Positions 36,953-46,500 of a stretch of 64,000 nucleotides of DNA are shown one piece after another. Source of the stretch: an uncultured Lachnospiraceae bacterium (lineage in GTDB: Bacteria > Bacillota_A > Clostridia > Lachnospirales > Lachnospiraceae); contig CATOMC010000002.1 in assembly GCA_951801245.1 (NCBI GenBank), forward strand, positions 1 through 64,000, in the 5' to 3' direction. Positions within the stretch are counted from its first letter, which is position 1; each line of letters starts with the position of its first letter. A model generated the notes under the pieces. The model had not been told where the DNA came from. It searched no databases and saw only the letters and a list, made by a program, of their open reading frames with translations. The position numbers and the translations under genes are program-made.

Positions 36953-37654
36953 ATGAATATTTCGTGGGATCGGACGGGCGGCTTGCTGCGCGGCATGGGC
37001 GGGATGTTACAGAGCACCCGTGACAGGTTAGAGAGACAGGAAGAGACACAAAGACAGGTGGACTTCTTTGAACAGCAGAAAGGCAATCTGAAAAATATCA
37101 AGTGTGAGAGCGTGCAGGAAATTGCCGAGAAATTAAATATGCTGCATTCTTATGAAGATCAGATCGCGGCGGTGAAGGCGGCTTATAACAGCGAACAGAT
37201 GTGGCATATCATGGATGAGTCTACGGAGCGCGGTGAGAAGATCGCGGAGGCGGCAGAGAAGATGGAGCCGAAGACACCGGAAGAAAGACAGGAAGAAATG
37301 GTGGAAGAAGCACTGGGCATCGAAGATTCCGGCGGTATGATCGAGGAGATCATGGACGAAGTGGAGGAACTAACAGAAGAAGTGCTTGAGAACCTGCCGG
37401 AGGAAATGACCGGAGAAATGCCAGAAGCGGCCGGGGATCTGTCGGCAGAGACGGCAGGAGAAATGGCAGAAGAAGCGGTCAAAGACCTGCCGGAAGAGCT
37501 GGGTAAAGATTTGGTGGAAGAAGTGCCGGAGAATCTTTCAGAAGAAATAACGGCAGATCTTGCAGGACAAATGCCTGCAGAGACCGTGAAGACACAGGCA
37601 GAGGTTCTTGAAATGCTGAAGGAAGGGTATGTACCCTTCGATGTAAGACTATAA
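36953..37654 (+). CDS. Glu-rich helical repeat protein of unknown function
   Basis: A 233-residue cytoplasmic protein. The first 90 residues are a charged helix (RDRLERQEETQRQVDFFEQQ) with an N-terminal glycine-rich LLRGMGGML. From about residue 110 it becomes extremely Glu-rich, with an imperfect repeat of about 11-12 residues around the pattern xLPEExxxxMxEE, for example EVLENLPEEMTGEM and AVKDLPEELGKDLVEE. It ends in EMLKEGYVPFDVRL. The repeats suggest amphipathic helices, possibly surface-binding, but no family is recognised. Ends just before a strong terminator. Confidence 0.75.
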   Translation: MNISWDRTGGLLRGMGGMLQSTRDRLERQEETQRQVDFFEQQKGNLKNIKCESVQEIAEKLNMLHSYEDQIAAVKAAYNSEQMWHIMDESTERGEKIAEAAEKMEPKTPEERQEEMVEEALGIEDSGGMIEEIMDEVEELTEEVLENLPEEMTGEMPEAAGDLSAETAGEMAEEAVKDLPEELGKDLVEEVPENLSEEITADLAGQMPAETVKTQAEVLEMLKEGYVPFDVRL

Positions 37655-37678
37655 TTTTACGATACAAGATGATGAATG

Positions 37679-37716
37679 GACAAAAGCTTTCCAGTAAGGT
37701 ATGGAAAGCTTTTGTC
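37679..37716. terminator. Bidirectional-form terminator before the MATE gene
   Basis: GACAAAAGCTTTCC (37679-37692) is exactly complementary to GGAAAGCTTTTGTC (37703-37716) with a 10-base loop. The T-rich arm serves as the terminator tract. Confidence 0.75.
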
Positions 37717-37761
37717 TGTTCTGCTCTCATTCAGCCTCCGGATGTTTCAGTTGCGAAAGGA

Positions 37762-37804
37762 TTGAATTTTATCACGATTTGACATATAATCTACTTAATA
37801 GTAG
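37762..37804 (+). promoter_or_regulatory. MATE gene promoter with an operator-like palindrome
   Basis: TTGAAT (37762-37767), 17 bp, TATAAT (37785-37790). Directly after it, CTACTTAATAGTAG (37791-37804) is a palindrome with 5-bp arms lying over the expected transcription start. Confidence 0.5.
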
Positions 37805-37831
37805 GTAAATGAAGAGAAAGGAACAGCACCT

Positions 37832-39208
37832 ATGAGAGTCTTTGCCCATAAAAGTGCTTCTGTGGATCTGCTTCATGGACCGATTTTGAGATCCATGCTT
37901 GTCTTTGCTACTCCGTTATTTTTTTCCAGTGTCTTTCAGCAGTTATATAATACGATGGATACCATTATCATAGGACACACACTGGGAGATGAAGCGCTGG
38001 CAGCTATGGGTGCGGCAGGAGCGGTATATGACCTTTTGATCGGATTTGCGTTTGGTATTGGCAACGGGCTGGCGATTGTGACAGCGCGAAGCTATGGAAG
38101 CAGCGATATAAAGCATCTTAAGAAATCGGTGGCATCTTCTATTGTGATCGGCGGCAGCATCACGGTGATCATCACCATATTAGCACGGTTTATCCTCTAT
38201 CCGTTTCTGAAAGTGTTAAATACGCCGTCACAGATTATAGAGCAGTCTTATGCGTATATTTCCACGATTACCTTGTTTATTGTTGTGATGTTCGCTTACA
38301 ATTTATGTGCAGGGCTTTTACGGGCAATCGGCAACAGTGTGATGCCGCTTGTGTTTTTAATATTGTCATCCATCTTAAATATCGTTCTGGATCTGTTTTT
38401 TATCATCCGCCTGCAGATGGGTGTACAGGGGGCGGCCGCGGCGACGGTGATTGCGCAGGGGGTGTCAGTGACAGCCTGTCTTATCTACATAGGCCGTAAG
38501 GCAAGAATTTTGATTCCTGGGAAGGAACATTTTACACTGGATTATGCATTATATAAAGAGATGTTGATGCAGGGGCTTTCCATGGGCTTTATGAATTGTA
38601 TTGTCAGTGCGGGAACGGCAATTTTACAGTCCGGGATCAACAGTCTGGGATATCTGGTAATTGCAGGGCATACGGCGGCCAGAAAGCTGTTCCAGTTTTT
38701 GTTAATGCCTTTTATTGCCATGAGCCAGACAATCAGCACCTTTGTCTCGCAAAACCGGGGTGCAGAACAGATCGGACGGATCAGGAAGGCGATGATATAT
38801 GCTTATCTTTATGGAGCGGCAGTGGCAGCCTTTGTCACAGTATGCATGTTGTTTCTGGCACCGGCCGCCGTCAGACTGCTGTCAGGGTCTAGCGAACAAG
38901 TGGTAATTGCAAATGGCGCTATGTATCTGCGGGTGGTTGCGCCATGTCTGGCAATTTTGGGGATTTTGAATCCTACCAGAATGGGACTGCAGGCTGTCGG
39001 ACAGAAGATTCTGCCGTTATTTTCCAGTGTGATAGAGTTGATTGGTAAGAGTATGTTTGTGGTGCTTTTGATACCAAGGTTTCAGTATATGGCGGTGATC
39101 TTCTGTGAACCTGTCATCTGGTGCTTTATGATCGTGGAACTTTTGGCGGCGTTTTGGACAGATCCTTTTATCCGATCGGGAAAAGGAGTATCTGAAATAT
39201 CTGAGTGA
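37832..39208 (+). CDS. MATE family efflux transporter
   Basis: A 458-residue antiporter with about twelve membrane helices that exports drugs or metabolites against Na+ or H+. The typical start is GPILRSMLVFATPLFFSSVFQQLYNTMDTII, and the two halves each contain the MatE block (GFAFGIGNGLAIVTARSYG and GFMNCIVSAGTAILQSG). The substrate cannot be told. The promoter carries a palindrome suggesting a local repressor, but no regulator gene is adjacent. A radical SAM gene follows at 23 bp. Confidence 0.93.
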   Translation: MRVFAHKSASVDLLHGPILRSMLVFATPLFFSSVFQQLYNTMDTIIIGHTLGDEALAAMGAAGAVYDLLIGFAFGIGNGLAIVTARSYGSSDIKHLKKSVASSIVIGGSITVIITILARFILYPFLKVLNTPSQIIEQSYAYISTITLFIVVMFAYNLCAGLLRAIGNSVMPLVFLILSSILNIVLDLFFIIRLQMGVQGAAAATVIAQGVSVTACLIYIGRKARILIPGKEHFTLDYALYKEMLMQGLSMGFMNCIVSAGTAILQSGINSLGYLVIAGHTAARKLFQFLLMPFIAMSQTISTFVSQNRGAEQIGRIRKAMIYAYLYGAAVAAFVTVCMLFLAPAAVRLLSGSSEQVVIANGAMYLRVVAPCLAILGILNPTRMGLQAVGQKILPLFSSVIELIGKSMFVVLLIPRFQYMAVIFCEPVIWCFMIVELLAAFWTDPFIRSGKGVSEISE

Positions 39209-39231
39209 GAAACGCTGGCAGGGAGAGCAGG

Positions 39232-40101
39232 ATGCATTTTGTAGAGGCGAAGGGGATTTTATCGGCACATAACGGGATGAATCTATATAGAGGCTGCACG
39301 CACGGCTGTATTTATTGTGACGGCCGAAGTAAGTGTTATGGATTTACGCATGATTTTGAAGATATTGAAGTAAAACAGAATGCTCCCTGGCTGTTAGAGC
39401 AGGCACTGCGCTCCAAACGCAGGAAATGTATGATCGGCACCGGAGCCATGTGCGATCCCTATATGCACTGTGAGGAGGAACTTGGACTTACCGGAAAATG
39501 CCTTGCGCTGATAGAAAGATATGGTTTCGGACTGGCCATTCAGACCAAATCAGACCGTATCCTGCGTGATCTTGATCTGCTGATCCGGATTCAGAAGAAG
39601 ACAAAGTGTGTGGTACAGATGACGATGACGACTTATGACGAGGACCTGTGCCGTATTCTGGAACCGAATGTATGTACGACTAAGAGAAGATTTGAGGTGC
39701 TTGAGATTCTGCGGGACAACGGCATTCCTACGGTCGTGTGGATGACGCCGGTGCTTCCCTTTATTAATGATACGAAAGAAAATATAGAAGGGCTTTTAGA
39801 GTACTGTGTACGGGCCGGTGTATACGGAATCATCACCTTTGGGATGGGGGTCACCCTGCGGGAGGGTGACAGGGAATACTTCTATCGGAAACTGGACGAA
39901 CATTTTCCGGGCATGAAAAGCAAATATCACCGGAAATACGGATATGCTTATGAGATAACCAGCGATCATAACAGGGAATTGATGGCCATACTATATAAAA
40001 CCTGTGCACAGTACGGAATCCTGTGCGATACCGATCAGGTCTTTCAATATCTGCAGGAGTTTCCGGAGAATAAAGGATATGAACAACTGAGCCTGTTTTA
40101 A
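39232..40101 (+). CDS. SPL family radical SAM protein
   Basis: A 289-residue radical SAM enzyme. The cluster-binding CTHGCIYC is near residues 22-29, with FVEAKGILSAHNGMNLYRG before it. KCMIGTGAMCDPYMHCE and AIQTKSDRILRDLDLL follow the fold of spore photoproduct lyase relatives (COG1533). It lacks the extra conserved Cys context of true SplB as far as I can judge, so the reaction is unknown. ATG 39232 follows GGGAGAGCAGG. Closely spaced after the MATE gene. Confidence 0.88.
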   Translation: MHFVEAKGILSAHNGMNLYRGCTHGCIYCDGRSKCYGFTHDFEDIEVKQNAPWLLEQALRSKRRKCMIGTGAMCDPYMHCEEELGLTGKCLALIERYGFGLAIQTKSDRILRDLDLLIRIQKKTKCVVQMTMTTYDEDLCRILEPNVCTTKRRFEVLEILRDNGIPTVVWMTPVLPFINDTKENIEGLLEYCVRAGVYGIITFGMGVTLREGDREYFYRKLDEHFPGMKSKYHRKYGYAYEITSDHNRELMAILYKTCAQYGILCDTDQVFQYLQEFPENKGYEQLSLF

Positions 40102-40139
40102 CGGCGCATAAGATATGTGAGGAAGGGCAGTGAGATGAT

Positions 40140-40403
40140 ATGGAGATTACAAGAAAGGTAGAGATTGAGATGGAACAGTATGCAGAGCACGGTACGGACG
40201 ATAAAAGCAGGGAAGAACAGGAAATCGCGGACATGATCAGACTTCTGGATGGGTTCGCAGATTCCGGGGACAGCCGGTTGAAGATCAACATGTCTGACGA
40301 ACTGGAAGCCGGACAGACACAAAGGGCGTATCATCATGGCAGATGTGATATCGGCAGCCCTTGGGCCTGCGGCAAAGCTTTTGATGCGCAGACGGAGAAG
40401 TGA
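40140..40403 (+). CDS. Small hypothetical protein
   Basis: An 87-residue polar protein, starting MEITRKVEIEMEQYAEHG and containing EEQEIADMIRLLDGFADSGDSRLKIN. A GGAAGGGCAG ribosome binding site precedes ATG 40140. No membrane helix or known motif. It fills the gap between the radical SAM and aminopeptidase genes and is spaced as an operon member, so I think it is real, but no family is recognised. Confidence 0.55.
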   Translation: MEITRKVEIEMEQYAEHGTDDKSREEQEIADMIRLLDGFADSGDSRLKINMSDELEAGQTQRAYHHGRCDIGSPWACGKAFDAQTEK

Positions 40404-40479
40404 TGTTATGTCAGGAAATAAGATCTGAAACAAAGACAGGCCGATGATCTGGGCGAAACTGTCTGAAAAGGAGAAAGAT

Positions 40480-42279
40480 ATGAGTGCAGTGGAAAAGTTA
40501 CAAAGGCTCAGGGAGCAGATGGAGAAACGCGGCCTGGCCGCCTATATTGTACCTACGGAAGATTTTCACAATTCCGAATATGTGGGGGATTATTTCAAGG
40601 CAAGGGAGTATCTGTCCGGGTTTACCGGCTCGGCGGGAACACTTCTGGTATGCCGTGAGAACGCGGCGTTGTGGACGGACGGCAGATATTTTCTGCAGGC
40701 AGAAGAGCAGTTGGCGGGAAGTTCTGTCGATCTTATGAAAAGCGGACAGCCCGGGGTACCGACGATAGCGGAATATCTGGCCGAACATCTGAAAACGGGG
40801 GATCGGATCGGTTTTGACGGCCGTACGGTGACAAGGGCGTTTGTGGAAGAACTGCGTGGGAAGACGAAAGAGAAGCAGATCGTCTTTTGCAGCAAAGAGG
40901 ATTTGACAGATCTGGTGTGGACAGACCGTCCGGCCCTGTCGGCGGAGCCGGTGTGGGAACTGGGGATAGAATATGCCGGCTTTTCCAGGGAAGAGAAACT
41001 GGACAAAGTACGGCAGAAAATGCAGGAAGAAAAGGCGGATGTGCTGCTTATGACGGCGCTTGATGAGATTGCGTGGCTTCTCAATCTGCGGGGAAACGAT
41101 GTGTGCAATACGCCCGTATTTCTGGCATATATGCTGTTGACGCAGCAAGATGCCCTGCTGTGTGTGCAGGAAAAAATCCTCTCCCGGCAGATCAGGGATC
41201 AATTAGACGCGGCGGGCGTTTCGGTGCAGCCTTATGATAAGATAGAGGAACTGGTGAGCGGTCTGCAGACGGGGCAGAGAGTCTGGGCGGACGGCAGGCG
41301 TGTCAATTATCGTCTGTTAGAGGCAATCCCTGCCGGTGCAGAGCAGATTGACAAACCAAGTCCGGTGGGACTGATGAAGGCAGTTAAGACGCCGGAGGAG
41401 ATGACACATTTGCGGATGGCGCATGTGAAGGACGGCGTGGCAGTGACCCGGTTTATCCGCTATCTTAAGACGCATGTGGACAAAGAAGAGATTACGGAAA
41501 TGGGTGCGGCCTCGATCCTGGAAGGCTTCCGGAAAGAAATGGAAGGCTACCTGGGACCCAGCTTTGACCCCATTATCGCTTATGGTCCCCACGGTGCCAT
41601 CGTACACTATGAAGCGGTGCCGGATACGGATGTCCGGATACAGCCGAAAGGTCTGTGCCTTGCGGATACGGGGGGACATTACAAAGAAGGGACTACGGAC
41701 ATCACGCGCACGGTCGCGTTGGGAGAACTGACGGCAGAGGAGAAAAGGGCTTACACGCTTGTGCTCAAGGGACATCTGCGGCTTGGGGCAGCAAAGTTTC
41801 TGCAGGGGGTCTGCGGGCAGAATCTGGATTGTCTGGCAAGGCAGCCGTTATGGGAAAACGGAATGGACTATAATCATGGAACGGGACACGGGGTAGGATA
41901 TCTTTTAAGCGTCCATGAGGGTCCCCAGAACTTCCGGTGGCGCATCGGCAAAGATACGGACTGTGTACCGTTAGAAGAGGGCATGGTCATCTCCAATGAG
42001 CCAGGACTATATGTGACAGGTAAGTTTGGGATCCGGCATGAGAATCTGGTGCTTTGCCGTAAGGGAGAACAGAATGCATATGGTCAGTTTATGTATCTGG
42101 AGCCGCTTACCATGGTGCCTTTTGATACGAAAGCCATAGATGTGTCACTGCTTGATGAAAAAGAGGCGGAATGGCTCAATGCCTATCACCAAAAGGTATA
42201 TGAGACGCTGTCCCCTTATTTGACACAAGAAGAGCAGGCGTGGCTGAAAGAAGCGACAGCGGCTGTGGGAACAGAATAA
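40480..42279 (+). CDS. Aminopeptidase P family protein (M24B)
   Basis: A 599-residue manganese-type peptidase that cleaves the residue before proline at peptide N-termini. The N-terminal creatinase domains (IVPTEDFHNSEYVGDYF) are followed by the pita-bread catalytic domain. Metal ligands are visible in DTGGHYKEGTTDITRT, HGTGHGVGYLLSVHEGP, ISNEPGLY and GIRHENLV. I start it at ATG 40480 behind AAAAGGAGAAAG instead of the upstream ATG 40444. The three-domain length matches the eukaryote-like XPNPEP1 branch common in Lachnospiraceae. Confidence 0.93.
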   Translation: MSAVEKLQRLREQMEKRGLAAYIVPTEDFHNSEYVGDYFKAREYLSGFTGSAGTLLVCRENAALWTDGRYFLQAEEQLAGSSVDLMKSGQPGVPTIAEYLAEHLKTGDRIGFDGRTVTRAFVEELRGKTKEKQIVFCSKEDLTDLVWTDRPALSAEPVWELGIEYAGFSREEKLDKVRQKMQEEKADVLLMTALDEIAWLLNLRGNDVCNTPVFLAYMLLTQQDALLCVQEKILSRQIRDQLDAAGVSVQPYDKIEELVSGLQTGQRVWADGRRVNYRLLEAIPAGAEQIDKPSPVGLMKAVKTPEEMTHLRMAHVKDGVAVTRFIRYLKTHVDKEEITEMGAASILEGFRKEMEGYLGPSFDPIIAYGPHGAIVHYEAVPDTDVRIQPKGLCLADTGGHYKEGTTDITRTVALGELTAEEKRAYTLVLKGHLRLGAAKFLQGVCGQNLDCLARQPLWENGMDYNHGTGHGVGYLLSVHEGPQNFRWRIGKDTDCVPLEEGMVISNEPGLYVTGKFGIRHENLVLCRKGEQNAYGQFMYLEPLTMVPFDTKAIDVSLLDEKEAEWLNAYHQKVYETLSPYLTQEEQAWLKEATAAVGTE

Positions 42280-42364
42280 GGAACAGGCAGGGGCTTGTAT
42301 CAGAATAGATGGAATCAGGGTCAGACATCAAGATGTGTGGCAGGAATAGAAGAGGAGGAGTGAT

Positions 42365-43510
42365 ATGAAATACAGGGTATTAGGCAAAACCGGTTTACAA
42401 GTAAGTGAGATCGGCCTGGGCGGTGAGTGGCTGGAACGTCATAACACGCAGGAAGTCAAAGAAGTGATCGATGCCTGCGAGCAGGCAGGGATTAATATTT
42501 TAGACTGTTGGATGTCGGAACCAAATGTACGTTCGAATATCGGCAGAGCATTGGAGGGACGGCGGGATAAGTGGTATATCCAGGGCCATATCGGCTCTAC
42601 CTGGCAGGACGGACAGTATGTCCGCAGCAGGCAGCTTGATCAGGTAAAAGAGGCTTTTGAAGATCTGCTGACCAGGATGCGGACGGATTACATAGACCTG
42701 GGCATGATCCATTTTGTGGATGAGGCGGCAGAGTTTGAACGTGTGATAGGCGGTGAGTTCATGGCATATGTGCGCAGCTTAAAAGAAGCCGGCCGGATAC
42801 GGCACATCGGCTTAAGCACCCATAATCCGGATGTGGCGAAGCTGGCGGCACAGCAAGGAGAAATCGAGATGATCCTCTTTAGTGTCAATCCTGCGTTTGA
42901 TCTGCATCCGGCGACAGAGGATCTTGACGAGTACTTTTCGGATAACTATGACGAAAGCCTTTCGGGCATTGCACCGGAAAGGGAAGCTTTGTACAAAATC
43001 TGTGAGCAGCAAAATGTGGGGATCACTGTCATGAAAGGATACGCCGGCGGCCGGCTCTTTGATGCCAGGACATCGCCCTTTGGGGTGGCGCTGACTCCGG
43101 TACAGTGTCTGCACTATGCGTTGACAAGACCGGCAGTGGCCAGTGTGATGGTGGGTGTTGACACACCGGCGCATGTGCAGGCGGCAGTGGCGTATGAGAC
43201 AGCCACAGATCAGGAAAAAGATTATGCCAGTGTGCTGGCAGGGGCACCGCATCATGCCTATCCTGCCGGACAGTGTACCTACTGCGGACATTGTGCACCC
43301 TGTCCGAAAGGAATTGACATAGCGATGGTCAATAAGCTGTATGACCTGGCCACGATGCAGCAGGAGGTACCGGCAACGATCCGGGCACATTACGAACAGC
43401 TTAAGGCGGCAGCAGCAGACTGTATCGGCTGCAAAGCATGTGAGACAAGATGCCCGTTTCAGGTATCTGTGGCGGAGAGAATGGAGAAAGCAAAGCGGCT
43501 TTTTCAATAA
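42365..43510 (+). CDS. Aldo/keto reductase with C-terminal iron-sulfur motifs
   Basis: A 381-residue oxidoreductase. The first 280 residues form an aldo/keto reductase barrel, beginning YRVLGKTGLQVSEIGLGGEW, with IDLGMIHFVDE and IRHIGLSTHNP. The usual catalytic tyrosine position is hard to place by eye. The C-terminal 100 residues contain CTYCGHCAPCPKGID and CIGCKACETRCPF, two 4Fe-4S motifs. This fusion is common in anaerobes; the substrate is unknown. Ribosome binding site GAGGAGTG. Confidence 0.92.
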   Translation: MKYRVLGKTGLQVSEIGLGGEWLERHNTQEVKEVIDACEQAGINILDCWMSEPNVRSNIGRALEGRRDKWYIQGHIGSTWQDGQYVRSRQLDQVKEAFEDLLTRMRTDYIDLGMIHFVDEAAEFERVIGGEFMAYVRSLKEAGRIRHIGLSTHNPDVAKLAAQQGEIEMILFSVNPAFDLHPATEDLDEYFSDNYDESLSGIAPEREALYKICEQQNVGITVMKGYAGGRLFDARTSPFGVALTPVQCLHYALTRPAVASVMVGVDTPAHVQAAVAYETATDQEKDYASVLAGAPHHAYPAGQCTYCGHCAPCPKGIDIAMVNKLYDLATMQQEVPATIRAHYEQLKAAAADCIGCKACETRCPFQVSVAERMEKAKRLFQ

Positions 43511-43537
43511 GGTAATATGTTCATGGAGGGACTTTGT

Positions 43538-46500
43538 ATGAAACGCACGAAGAGATCATTGTGGAATGTCAAATATCTTTTGTTCCTGTTGGCAGCCGTG
43601 ATTATTCTGTTCTATTGGTATGCTGCGCAAAATGATAAGCGGATCGAGCGGCAGAACAGAACTTATGCGACAGATACAGCGAAACAGACAGGTAACCGTA
43701 TCGGTGACGAATTCAAGAATGCATCAAACAGGATAAGCACGTATGCTTATTTCTTAGGGGAAGGGCTGACACAGCCTGAGGTCAAGGCGCAGATGCTGAC
43801 GGATATGGCGCAGAATTCCCTGTTTGACGCGTTCCGTTTTGCGTCGGCGGACGGTGCCTATCTGGTGTCGGATGGAAGTACCACGAATGTGGCGGACAGA
43901 GAGTATTTCATCAATGGAATGCAGGGGGAGATCGGAATATTTGCCACCATCAGTTCCAGGGTCACCAATGAGGCTGTGGTCAGCTTTTATGCACCGGTCT
44001 ATTACCAGGGAGAAATTCTGGGCGTACTGCTTGGGGTATATTCGGCCAACGAGTACCTGCAGCATCTGCTCACCACCAGTTATTTTGGCGAAGATGCAGA
44101 GGTATTTCTATGTATGGAAGACGGCACTGTGCTTGCAAGTTCCACAGAAAGCAGATATAACGGCAATCTGAGGGAAGAGATTCTTTCTTCCGGTCTGTTA
44201 GATGAGTCCATGCATGAACAGTTGAATGATGTTTTTGAATTCGGGGGAGAACAGACCTTTGTCTGTAAGGAAAATGAACAGACGGATAATATCTGCGTCA
44301 TCAACCTTCCGGGCAATGACCTTGTCCTTGTGCAGGCATTCCCGAGAAGTGTTACGGAAAACATGCTTGCCAATGCAAACAGGACAGGTATTTTCCTGGA
44401 GGTCATGCTCATTGGTTCTTTTGTGATTTATATTATTGCCCTGATGGTACGAAGCAGAAGAGAGAAGAAGCTTCTGGCCGGTGAGAATCGAGAAATGAGT
44501 TATGTGATCGAGGGAATCAGCACGCTGTTTGCCCGCTTTGTTATGATCGACCTGGAAAGCAACCGGTACCAGTACCTGGCGGGAACCAGTCCGGAGCGCG
44601 GAGGACTGGCCAGAACCGGACAATACGAGGCGTTTATTGAGTATCTGTGTTCTTTCCTGCCGGAAGAAGAACATCAAAAGGACCTGGCGCAGCATTTGGA
44701 AAGAGAGGCCATCATCGCCGAACTGGGCGAGGTCGATATGGATGTGCGTTACGAATATCAGGTAGAGAGAGACGGACAGATGGAATGGGAGCATATGAAC
44801 GTGATCTGTCTGGAGAGAAAGGAAGGCCGTGCCACTAAGATTCTGTTTATCAGGCAGAATATTACGGAAGTAAAGGAGAAAGAACTGCGCATTCAGGCTA
44901 AGATGGCGCTTGCGAACAGAAAGGAACGCCAGTACCGGATCGCGATCATTTCCAATTCTATCTGTACTTATGAATTTAATCTGACACGTGACTGGGTGGA
45001 ACAGGATATTATCCGGGTTATGCCGGATGGCAGCAGACTTTCCGTGCTGTCTGCCGTGGGACTGAAACCGCCGTGCAGTGCTTCTGAGTGGTTTAGGCAG
45101 TGTGAAAGTTTTGTCGCCGAAGAATCACGGGAAGACTATGTCACCACATTGAACGTAGAGCATCTGAGAAATTGCTTTGAACAGGGCAATGCAGAGGTGA
45201 ACGTAGAATACTGGACCACGGATTCCCATGATGAAAGACTCTGCGTCCGCCAGTCGTTCATCATGACGCCGGAGGATGAGACGGGTGATATTGTGGTCAT
45301 GGTAGTGACCAAGGATATCACGCAGCAGGTAAGACAGCAGAAGGAACAGACACTGGCCTTAAAGGAAGCGTTAATGCAGGCCCAGCATGCCAACAATGCA
45401 AAGACCACATTCCTGTCCAATATGTCTCATGATATCCGTACACCGATGAATGCGATCATCGGGTTTACAACGATTGCGGTCAGTCATATTGACAACAAAG
45501 AACAGGTGAAAGACTGCCTGCAGAAAGTACTTGCATCTAGCAATCATTTGCTGAGCCTGATCAATGATATCCTTGATATGAGCCGGATCGAGAGCGGAAA
45601 GGTACAGATCAAGGAACAGGAATGCAATATTTCCGAGATGATGCATAATCTGGTCAACATTGTACAGCCGCAGGTGAAGGCAAAGCAGTTAGAGTTGTTT
45701 ATCGATACCTTTGATGTCACCAATGAGGATATCATCGCTGATTCCCTGAAGATGAATCAGGTATTTGTCAATCTGATGAGCAATGCCGTGAAATATACAC
45801 CTGCGGGAGGAATCATCAGCTTCCGGATCATGCAGAAGACCACTTTCAGGCGCGGTTATGGAGATTACAAATTTATCATTAAAGATAATGGAATCGGTAT
45901 GGAGCCGGAGTTTGTAGAACATATCTTCGAGCCGTTTGAAAGAGAAGCGAGCACGACCCAGAGCGGCATTCAGGGTACGGGGCTTGGCATGGCCATTACC
46001 AAGAATATCATTGACATGATGGGCGGTAAGATCACGGTTCACAGTGAGAAGGGGAAAGGCAGCGAATTTGTAGTAGAACTCAGCTTACGCTTACAGAATA
46101 TCGAGAAGAATAACGAACAGATCAAAGAACTGGAAGGGTTACGTTCTCTGGTGGTAGATGATGATTTTGATACCTGTGACAGTGTCAGCAGAATGCTTTC
46201 CCAGATCGGCATGCGGTCCGAGTGGACCACATCCGGAAGAGAGGCCGTGTATCGTGCCAAGAAGGCGCATGATGAGGGAGACTCTTATCATACTTATATT
46301 ATTGACTGGCAGATGCCCGAGACAAGCGGTATTGAGACGGCAAGAAGAATTCGACATGCGGTTGGAAGCGATGCACCGATCATCATCCTGACTGCCTACG
46401 ACTGGACGGATATCGAGGAGGATGCGAAGGCGGCCGGCGTTACGGCGTTTTGTGCGAAACCGCTCTTCATGTCAGACTTAAAGATGGCATTGCTTGCCGC

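Noticed and set aside
36034..37101. Minus-strand frame of 355 codons opposite the DUF362 gene
   Set aside because: Antisense to a well-supported iron-sulfur protein gene; low-complexity basic translation without motifs.
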